A stretch of DNA of 5,332 nucleotides from Bacillota bacterium. GTDB lineage: Bacteria > Bacillota_E > JAJZYS01 > JAILZS01. The DNA lies in the NCBI GenBank assembly GCA_021817625.1, contig JAKASY010000190.1:1-5332 (forward strand), written 5' to 3'. Of this stretch, positions 1-5,332 are shown one piece after another. Each line of letters opens with the position of its first letter. The first letter of the stretch is position 1. The translations under genes and the position numbers were made by a program. The notes below the pieces were generated by a model that did no database searches, was not told the origin of the DNA, and saw nothing but the letters and a program-made list of their open reading frames with translations.

Positions 1-462
1 CACGATGGACAGAGGTCGAAGTCCGCCCCCTGGCGCGCCGGGCCGCCCGTGTGGGACGCGGCCGGCGCGGCGATGCTGAAGGTCGTGCCCAGCTGGGCCG
101 GCAAGGAGCCCTCGTCCGCGCTCTCGAGGTACTGCTCGAGGCCGCGGGCGATGCCCTGTGCCAGGGAGGCCGCCGCGCCCAGGCCGGCTCCGCCGTTCTT
201 GGCGCCGCCGATGTTGCGGAACTTCTCGATCAGGATCTCCAGGCGCTCCCGCTTGCTTACCGTGCTCTTCAGGCGGAGCAGGACGGAGGCCGCCATGCCC
301 AGCGCCACGGCGTCGGCCATGAGGTCGGAGCCCGCCGTGCCGGCGCTGGCGATGATCTCCACGGGCTCGCCCGTCGATGGGTCCTCGTGCACGTCGAGCG
401 TCAGGTTGCCGAAGTGCGTCGGCACCAGGAAGCACTCGCCGCGCATCCGGCGTGGGCGCCGC
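1..462 (-). other. nrdJ: C-terminal TSCPD-type domain of NrdJ, cut by the window edge
   Basis: The domain begins with the basic run RRPRRMRGECF, followed by VPTHFGNLTLDVHEDPSTGE and EIIASAGTAGSDLMADAVAL. It continues with RERLEILIEKFRNIGGAKNG and a helix, GIARGLEQYL. This pattern (basic start, G-N-L-x-[LV] strand, [ST]AGxAGSD loop and Leu/Ala helices) is that of the TSCPD domain at the end of many class II reductases. The last visible residues, GADFDLCPS, look like the start of the C-terminal cysteine motif that relays electrons from thioredoxin. Its second cysteine and the stop codon lie beyond position 1. Confidence 0.82.
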
Positions 463-3400
463 GCCAGCATGGGCCCGCTGTCGACGACCGGTGCGGGCGC
501 GGCCTGCGCCGTGGCGGCTGCGCCCTCGGCCGCCGGCGCCGCGACCGCCGCCGTGTCCGCCTTCTCGTCCTTCTCGTCGGCGCGGTGCAGGACCTGCGCC
601 TGGCGGGACTGGTCGCGGTAGATGGTGACGCCCTTGCAGCCAAGGTCGTACGCGAGCTCGTACAGGCGCCGGGTGTCCTCGACCGTGTAGTCCGCCGGGG
701 CGTTCGCCGTCTTGGAGATCGACGAGTCCGTCCACTTCTGGACCGCGGCCTGGACGCGCACGTGCTCGTCCGGCGTGAGGTCCATGGCGCCGACGAAGTA
801 CGCGGGGAGCTCCTCGCCGGGATGGGCCTTGAGCCAGTCCTCGGCCACCGTGACGTACTGCTCGTCCATGCCGAGGCGGCTCTGGCGCATGTACTTGAGG
901 GCGTAGAACGGCTCGATGCCAGTTGACGTGCCGACCATCGTGCCGACCGTGTTGTGGCTCACGAAGCCGTTCGCCACGTACGTGTGCCGACCCGGCACCG
1001 TGAGGTCGTACGTCGGCGAGCGGCCGAGCGTCACCCTCTCCACGACCTCGAACACGAACCCCTGCCGCAGCATGCGCGCCACCGTGCTCTGCCTGAGCTG
1101 CGGGTGGCGGGCGGCCAGGGCCCGGACGTAGCCCGCGTTCAGGCCGCCGTCGGCGAGCCTCGTGGCGATCTCCCAGCGCAGCTCGCTGTCCAGGCCTTCG
1201 GAGGCCTCGTACAGGCCGCGGCAGAGAGCCTGGCTCGGGATCCACTCCCCCCACGCGCGGTTGCCCGCGATGGCGCGGCGCAGACCCTCGCGCTTGCGCG
1301 CCCCAACGAAGCCGACGCGGTGGCGGAAGCGCACCGCCTCACGCTCGTTCAGGATGCGCACCTCGTACGCCCGGCCGCGCGCCACCGGGGCACGCAGGGT
1401 CGACAGGATGCCGAGGCCCAGGAGGGCCTGCTGCACCTGGCGGGCGAACGGCGCCGAGGGCACCGCGACGCGCAGGCCAGCGCGGCTGACCGTGCCCTGC
1501 GCCTCGAACAGGCCGCGCAGGAAGGCGGCTGCGGCGCCCGCACCCGAGGCCAGCACCGCCTGCGGCACGGACGGGCCCGTATCCTCCTTGCCAAGGCCAC
1601 TCTCGCGGAAGAAGCGCGCGAGGTGGGCGCCGCCGATGCGCAGGAGCCAGCGCTCCCCGCTCTCCTCGATGGCGACGTGCGGCCGGCCGAACGCCTCGGA
1701 CAGGCGCTTCTGCAGGTGGTCGCGGACGTCCAGGTCCGCGTGCGCCACCGCAAGGCGCAGGCCGCGTGCGGTAAGCTCGCCGGCGCCCATGTAAAAGCCC
1801 AGGACCTCGGCCAGCGCCGCGGTCAACCGCCCCGGCACTTGCTCCGCTCCGGGGCGAAGCTCTGCGCCCTCGCGCTCACCCAGGCCGCCCCGCCTGAGCA
1901 CCGCCAGGTCGCCCGGCTGCACCTCGCCCACCTGCCGCCAGGCGTAGGCGCCGGTGCGGTCGATGACCCGCACCCGGTGCAGGAGCGTGGCCGTGAGCTC
2001 ATAGCCGTGACGCGTCGTGAGCGTGGCCACCGGCTGCTCGCCGTTGATGTAGAAGTGGGAGGCGCGGGCGGCGGTGCCGTCGGTCTCGACGACCGCCTCG
2101 ATCTCCTGCCACTGCTCGCCGGTCGGGTCGCCTAGGCTGGCCATGGCCACCAGGGCGCCATCGGTACGCACGAGCGTGTCGGGCGCGACACAGCCGGTGG
2201 GCGCCTGGGTGAGGAGGGTGACGTTTCGCATCCCCTGGCTGCGCACGCGCTCGCGGATGTCGTCGGGCATGCCCTGCATGAAGCCGCTCTGCAGGAACTT
2301 CTCCGCCTCGAAGAACGGGAACGACCCCTTCTCCTGCCCGAGCTCCGCGGATGCCACATACGACTCGTGCGCGATGAACGCGTAGATCCTGTCGATCAGG
2401 TCCACGGCCTCCGGCGAGCCGTAGCGCAGGCCGAGCCGGATCAGGACCTCGCCCAGCCCCATCGTCCCAAGGCCGAGGCGCCGCTCACCCTTCTGCGTGG
2501 CCGCGTTCTCCTCGAAGTAGTAGGGCGTCGTGTCCACCACGTTGTCGAGGAAGCGCACGGAGTCGCGCACCGTGCGGCCGAGGCCATCCCAGTCGAGCTC
2601 GCCGTCCGCGACGAAGGCGTTCAGGTTGACGTGGCCGAGGCAGCACACGCCCCAGGCGGGCAGCGGCTGCTCCGCGCAGTTGTGCACCACGAAGCCGCCC
2701 GCCACGAACGAGTGGCTCTGCGGCTCGGTGAGGTCGTACACGGCCTCCTCGCCGTCCGGCACCACGCACTCAACGTGGGCGACATGGCGCTCGGGCGTGA
2801 GCGGGTGGCGCCGAAGCTCGGCCGCTGCGTCGGCCAGCGCGTCACGCCGGCTGGCGCTGAGGGCGCCGACCGCTGCGGCGAAGCGCAGGAGCCCCTCGCG
2901 CTCCACGCTCAGGAGCGCCGGCACCTGGTCGTCCAGCTCCCGCCCCTTGGCCGTGCGCAGGCGCGACACCATGCCCATGTTGAGGAGGATCTGCTGCACG
3001 CCGCGCAGGAGTCCGGCCGGGCCGCGCGCGGTGAGCGTCGGGCGGCCGCGGGCGGTCGTCAGGTAGCCCGCCGCCTCGAACAGGGCCTGCAGGTAGCCGC
3101 GCTGCATCGCCTCGCTGCCGCGCGCGACGGCGTCGGGCACGGCAGGCGAGGCGGCGCCCATGCCGTAGGCGAACGCGATCTCGCCCAGCTGGTGGGCGAC
3201 CATGGAGCCGCGGCTCTTGCGCAGGGCCACGGCGCTGTCGCCGCGCTCCGTGGCGGCCCCGCTCAGACGGCGCACGGAGGCGGCGAGGAGGGGCTCGAGC
3301 TCCGCCTGCCGCTCGGGCGCGAAGGAGACGCGCAGGGTGTCCCCGCGCCGGCGCGCGGTGACGGACATGTAGCCGAGCACTCGGCCCAGGTCCTCGCTCC

Positions 3401-5332
3401 CCTCGCTGCCGAAGCCGCCGGGGTGGTCGAGGATGCGCACCGGCTCGCCCCGCCGCAGGTCCTTGGCCTCCACCCAGCCGCGCTCGTCGGAGTATAGGCG
3501 GTGGTCGCCGGTCACCCGAACGGCGTAGCCTTCGCGCGTGACCACGCGGACCACCGGCTTCAGGCCCGTGAGGAAGACGGGCGATGCGGTCTCGGTGCGG
3601 CCGACGCGCATGCGCCCGTCCACGACAGCCTCGACCGGCGTGTGGGCCAGGAACAGCTCGTCCGCGCGCCGCAGGCCGTCGGCCGTGTAGACCAGGGTGT
3701 CGCCGGTGACGCAGGGGTTCGTCGCGATCAGGGGGTGGAAGTACCACGAGTTCGACTGCTTGTTCGAGCGCTCGAGGAAGGCGATGCCCGGCTCGGCGCT
3801 TGCCCAGGCGCTCTCCGTGAGGCGCTGCCAGATCTCGCGCGCCGGCCGGCGATCGTAGGTGACCACGGCCTTGCCGGTCGCGAGCCAGGCGTCAAGGTCG
3901 CCGGTCCAAACCTGGTCGTACTCGGGGTCGTCCGTGTCCGGGAACCGAAGCTCCCACTCCCCGTCGTTCTTCACGGCCTGCATGAAGCTGTCCGACACGC
4001 ATACGGAGATATTGGCGTTCTCCACCATTCCCGGCGTGCGCTTGGCGTCAATGAATCGTAAGAGATCCGGATGCCAGTCGTAAAGCATGAGCATAAGAGC
4101 TCCGCGCCTCGACCCACCCTGCTCGACGAGTCCCGTCGCACGGGAATACAGGTCCATCCACGAAACAGCGCCACTCGATCGGCCATTTACGCCACGGACG
4201 ATGGCACGTCTTGGGCGCAAAGAGGACACATTAATGCCCACGCCGCCGCCCCGAGACATGATTTCGATCATTTGGCCGAGCGTTTCGATGATTCCGCCGC
4301 GTGAGTCCTTGGGGCTCGGCACCACGTAGCACTGCCGGGTCAGGTATCCCTGGCCCACCACCATCGTGTGCGTCTCAGGCTCGTTGCAGCAGAACACTTC
4401 CTCGACGCGGTCGGTCTCCTCCACGCCGACCACGAGGACGGTCGCCGCGCGCTTGGCCCGAGCCACGAAGCGCTCACGGTGTCTGGAAAGAAGAAGATCC
4501 TCAGGGCTGACGGACGTCTGATAGAGGCCAAGGGCACAGCAGGGGGCGTACGAGGGCCCGAAGTTGCTGACCTGGCGGATCTCGCGGATGACGGAGGCCA
4601 CGAACCCGGCCTCAGACGCGTGACGCCGCACCGCATCGAGCACCGCGGCGTCCGTCTGCGTAAGCGCGACGGCACCGCGGGTGTCCACTGACCCGTCCGC
4701 CGCCAGGAGGCCGACGATGAATCCACGCCAATACGAGGCCCCCGCGCGCTCCTCCGGGAGCTCCTTCCACTCCCGCGGCAGGCCGTACACTCGTACGCTT
4801 CGGGCCTTCTCCGCGACGCTCTGGGCGTACGGTGCCACCCACGGTAGAAGCTCCCTGCTGCCATCGGTCAGCTCGATGAAAGACTTGCCATGCCTAGCCA
4901 TGCGCGAGCCGTCGCCGAAGACGATGCCGTGCGCGACCCCCATCGGGTCCATCTCAGGCTTGGCCGGCGGCTGAATGGGAATGTGCCGGCCCTCGAGGTC
5001 CAGCGTCGTCACGACTTCGGTGCCGCCCTTGGGCAAGGTCGCGATCCACTCGTGTCCGGCCGTCGCGTAGATCGCGTCGCCGTTCTCGAGCAGAACCTCA
5101 TACAGGCGTTGCACACCATACGATCCAAAGACTGCGGTACGGTAGACCCCGCCCTGCGTCAGGATCTCCACCGGACCGCTCAGCGTTCCGATCGGCTTCA
5201 GGCCGTCCCGCGTGTGCACCGGCGTCTCGGCGGACACGCAGTTGTAGAGCGTTAGATTGCCCGCCCCGGCACCCGCCAGGATGCGGCCGCCGGGCACGAA
5301 CTTCCAACCGGAGAGAGCCTCGAAGAAGCGCT
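1..5332 (-). CDS. nrdJ: Class II (B12-dependent) ribonucleotide reductase alpha chain with three inteins, partial at both ends
   Basis: This is a continuous reading frame of 1776 codons (5330 down to 3) with no stop; start and stop codons lie outside. After splicing, 714 residues of host protein remain in the window. They form a ribonucleotide reductase catalytic chain, which reduces ribonucleotides to deoxyribonucleotides by radical chemistry in the cytoplasm. Visible family signatures, in order, are FVPGGRILAGAG, NCYVVPSP (redox Cys), GGGVGINVSSLRP, GGSRRGALMLMLYDWHPDLL, TNPCAEQPLP (radical Cys and general-base Glu), GLGTMGLGEVL, QAPTGTVGTMVGTSTGIEP, QKWTDSSISKT and GCKGVTIYRDQSR. Class II is inferred from the NrdJ-like motifs, the single-chain C-terminal TSCPD-type domain and the C134/C322/C333-like cysteine spacing of Thermotoga NrdJ (numbers from memory). 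The N-terminal region, perhaps the first hundred or more residues, is missing. The inteins are C1 5238-5240 to Q 4332-4334, C1 3711-3713 to N 2679-2681, and C1 2190-2192 to N 951-953. A class I NrdA-type chain is unlikely but cannot be fully excluded without the ends. Confidence 0.96.
463..602 (-). other. nrdJ: Low-complexity Ala/Pro/Glu linker in NrdJ
   Basis: A stretch of about 46 residues starts with the charged run HRADEKDEKADT and continues as an alanine- and proline-rich run (TAAVAAPAAEGAAATAQAAP). It joins the catalytic core to the C-terminal domain. No motif or catalytic residue is visible. Flexible linkers at this place are expected in NrdJ, where the C-terminal tail must reach the active site to deliver reducing equivalents. 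That role is inferred here. Confidence 0.75.
603..950 (-). other. nrdJ: NrdJ extein part 4a: C-terminal part of the catalytic barrel
   Basis: The segment begins TVGTMVGTSTGIEPFY, the loop that in reductases lies by the substrate phosphate and continues into the barrel. It continues with LKYMRQSRLGMDEQYVTVAE, then RVQAAVQKWTDSSISKT, and closes with RRLYELAYDLGCKGVTIY and RDQSRQ. The last two motifs are typical of the end of the NrdJ catalytic core. The Thr at 948-950 is the +1 residue for intein 3 splicing. Codons here end almost exclusively in G or C. Confidence 0.92.
951..2192 (-). mobile_element. Intein 3, 414 aa, in the APTG/T loop; endonuclease degenerate
   Basis: This in-frame intein lies between host QAPTG and TVGTMVGTSTGIEP. 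Block A is C1-VAPDTLVRTDGALVAMASL. Block B is GYELTATLLHRVRV with TxxH at residues 69-72 (1977-1988). Block F and the end are YDLTVPGRHTYVANGFVSHN (residues 395-414), with His-Asn directly before Thr+1 (948-950). The LAGLIDADG motifs read LGFYMGAGEL (Ala at residue 137 where Asp is expected) and FLRGLFEAQG (Gln at residue 232 where Asp is expected). The endonuclease is therefore predicted inactive while splicing residues are intact. It is the longest of the three because a helical segment follows the block E-like FRHRVGFVGARK and extends to the canonical GFVFEVVERV strand before block F. Confidence 0.93.
1488..1805 (-). other. Degenerate LAGLIDADG endonuclease remnant in intein 3
   Basis: The first helix VLGFYMGAGEL spans 1773-1805, and the second, FLRGLFEAQGTV, spans 1488-1523. 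Packing glycines and hydrophobic residues are well preserved, so the two motifs are easy to recognise. The aspartates of the G-D-G and A-D-G consensus are replaced by Ala and Gln. A domain with both acids lost should fold but not cut DNA. The pattern matches intein 2, where both acids are also lost, but the replacements differ. Confidence 0.75.
2193..2678 (-). other. nrdJ: NrdJ extein part 3 (thiyl-radical Cys to APTG)
   Basis: These 162 host residues run from CAEQPLPAWGVCCLGHVNLN to TLLTQAPTG. The opening Cys (2676-2678) is the predicted thiyl-radical cysteine that takes hydrogen from the substrate ribose. The Glu two residues on (2670-2672) is the predicted general base. The Cys eleven residues on (2643-2645) matches the second redox cysteine by spacing. 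It is followed at once by another Cys (2640-2642), giving GVCC, which may be a local variation. The motif is NPCAE rather than the more common NPCGE. Further signatures are RFLDNVVDTTPYYFEENA, RRLGLGTMGLGEVLIRLGL and GMRNVTLLTQAPTG. All catalytic residues in this stretch are present, so the gene looks functional. Confidence 0.93.
2679..3713 (-). mobile_element. Intein 2, 345 aa, inserted before the thiyl-radical cysteine; endonuclease degenerate
   Basis: This in-frame intein splits NP/C of the NPCxE active-site motif. Block A is C1-VTGDTLVYTADGLRRADE. Block B is GYAVRVTGDHRLY with TxxH at residues 68-71 (3501-3512). Block F and the end are YDLTEPQSHSFVAGGFVVHN (residues 326-345), with canonical penultimate His and terminal Asn before Cys+1, so all splicing residues are present. 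The central domain has the shape of a LAGLIDADG endonuclease, but both catalytic acids are gone. The first motif reads RVLGYMSVTA (3354-3383), and the second reads GYLQALFEAAG (3066-3098) with Ala in place of Asp. The DNA is very GC-rich (sampled lines 82-87%), and only about 3% of codons end in A or T. It probably still splices but can no longer home. Confidence 0.93.
3066..3383 (-). other. Degenerate LAGLIDADG endonuclease remnant in intein 2
   Basis: The two helices are recognisable by position and by GY/GF-type packing residues (LGYM at 3366-3377 and GYLQALF at 3078-3098). The metal-binding acids expected near LGYMSV and in FEAAG are absent. The spacing between the motifs is about 93 residues, comparable with the active family, so the domain decayed by substitution rather than large deletion. 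It stays in frame because the splicing blocks on both sides must remain joined. Confidence 0.72.
3714..4331 (-). other. nrdJ: NrdJ extein part 2 (first redox Cys to the NP of NPCxE)
   Basis: These 206 host residues run from CYVVPSPKDSRGGIIETLGQ to FHPLIATNP. The opening Cys (4329-4331) corresponds to the first member of the redox pair that re-reduces the active site (C134 in Thermotoga NrdJ, from memory). It is also the +1 nucleophile for splicing of intein 1. Family signatures are SRGGGVGINVSSLRPR, VNGRSSGAVSWMDLYSRATG, EQGGSRRGALMLMLYDWHPD and NANISVCVSDSFM. The segment forms the first half of the catalytic barrel. Its first 100 codons (4320-4021) are unusual in composition: about one third end in A or T by hand count, against roughly 0-10% further downstream. 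The composition returns to the GC-rich norm by about 3980. Confidence 0.92.
4332..5240 (-). mobile_element. Intein 1, 303 aa, with intact-looking LAGLIDADG endonuclease and atypical Arg-Gln C-terminus
   Basis: This in-frame protein-splicing element lies between host residues LTLYN and CYVVPSP. Block A is C1-VSAETPV followed by GLKPIGTL. Block B is GDAIYATAGHEW with the TxxH motif at residues 60-63 (5052-5063). Two LAGLIDADG-type motifs follow, GIVFGDGS (residues 105-112) and GFIVGLLAADG (residues 173-183). Each keeps its acidic residue, so a functional homing endonuclease is plausible. Block F is EVFCCNEPETHTMVVGQGYL. The last two residues are Arg-Gln instead of His-Asn, directly before host Cys+1. 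Gln-terminated inteins are known and can splice (the Chilo iridescent virus ribonucleotide reductase intein, from memory), so splicing is likely although this end is unusual. The intein contains five cysteines, including two vicinal pairs (4536-4541 and 4386-4391). About 16% of codons end in A or T by hand count, more than in the other two inteins. Confidence 0.93.
4692..4928 (-). other. LAGLIDADG (dodecapeptide) homing endonuclease core of intein 1
   Basis: This marks the core between the two LAGLIDADG helices; the full domain extends further to lower coordinates. The first helix contains GIVFGDGS (4905-4928) with Asp at 4911-4913. The second contains GFIVGLLAADG (4692-4724) with Asp at 4695-4697. 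In the family these two acids bind the metal ions that cut the intein-free allele. Both are present here, unlike in the two downstream inteins. The expected target is the intein-less nrdJ sequence around LTLYN/CYVVPSP. The downstream run ALTQTDAAVLDAVRRHASEA fits the DNA-binding and helical part of such enzymes. Activity is inferred from conserved residues only. Confidence 0.82.
5241..5332 (-). other. nrdJ: NrdJ extein part 1 (up to the first redox cysteine)
   Basis: The segment holds 30 complete codons: a helix beginning RFFEALSGWKF, then the reductase signature VPGGRILAGAGAG, ending LTLYN at the intein 1 junction. In the family this segment leads into the first strand of the ten-stranded alpha/beta barrel, and the next host residue is the redox-active cysteine. 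The start codon and N-terminal domain lie beyond the window edge, so the presence of an N-terminal ATP-cone or other regulatory domain cannot be judged here. Confidence 0.9.

Noticed and set aside
3354..3383. Calling the intein 2 or intein 3 endonucleases active
   Set aside because: The acidic residues required for metal binding are absent at both motifs of each intein.
954..3497. Long plus-strand open frames (954-2135 and 2367-3497), and others at 51-926 and 3501-4061
   Set aside because: They lie opposite the reductase frame. In GC-rich DNA with G/C-ending codons the antisense frames rarely meet stops. Their translations are Arg/Ala/His-rich without recognisable domains, while the minus frame shows conserved motifs throughout.
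2842..3747. Minus-strand open frame of 301 codons overlapping intein 2 in another phase
   Set aside because: It is out of phase with the reductase frame and consists of low-complexity Arg/Ala/Gly/Pro. The in-phase translation gives perfect intein blocks and NrdJ junctions.
4332..5240. Reading the interruptions as introns or unrelated insertions rather than inteins
   Set aside because: All three are in frame, start with Cys, carry TxxH block B and LAGLIDADG-type regions, and end directly before Cys or Thr. No group I or II intron features were seen.
1..5332. Promoter, ribosome binding site, terminator, B12 riboswitch or repeat array
   Set aside because: The window is wholly inside a coding sequence. 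No start or stop of the gene is included, and I saw no repeated units or RNA gene. A cobalamin riboswitch, if any, would lie upstream beyond position 5332.

Overview
The whole window is the inside of one very long gene read on the minus strand. All 1776 complete codons from position 5330 down to position 3 stay in a single frame without a stop. Neither the start nor the stop codon is in the window. The gene encodes the alpha (catalytic) chain of a ribonucleotide reductase that most resembles the adenosylcobalamin-dependent class II enzymes (NrdJ). It is interrupted by three in-frame inteins, which together make up 1062 of the 1776 codons. No second gene, RNA gene, promoter, terminator or CRISPR array is visible.

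Layout in the direction of translation (high to low coordinates): extein part 1 (5332-5241, 30 codons, ends LTLYN); intein 1 (5240-4332, 303 aa); extein part 2 (4331-3714, 206 aa, starts CYVVPSP, ends IATNP); intein 2 (3713-2679, 345 aa); extein part 3 (2678-2193, 162 aa, starts CAEQPLP, ends QAPTG); intein 3 (2192-951, 414 aa); extein part 4 (950 to 1, starts TVGTMVG). Part 4 finishes the catalytic barrel, passes through an Ala/Pro-rich linker and enters a C-terminal TSCPD-type domain. That domain is cut off just as a cysteine motif (DLCPS) begins.

The three inteins sit on functional residues. The +1 residue of intein 1 is the first redox cysteine. The +1 residue of intein 2 is the thiyl-radical cysteine of the NPCxE motif. 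Intein 3 splits the conserved APTG/T segment near the substrate-phosphate site. The enzyme should therefore be inactive until all three inteins are removed. Intein 1 keeps an apparently intact LAGLIDADG homing endonuclease but ends in the atypical pair Arg-Gln. Inteins 2 and 3 have canonical His-Asn ends, but the catalytic acids of their LAGLIDADG motifs are lost.

The organism is a high-GC bacterium, about 70% GC by hand sampling, with most codons ending in G or C. Class II NrdJ with several inteins is compatible with Deinococcota, Chloroflexota, high-GC thermophilic Bacillota or Actinobacteriota. The sequence alone does not decide between these, nor between a chromosome and a phage. Intein 1 and the roughly 300 bases downstream of its insertion point use more A/T-ending codons than the rest, which suggests intein 1 arrived more recently than the other two.
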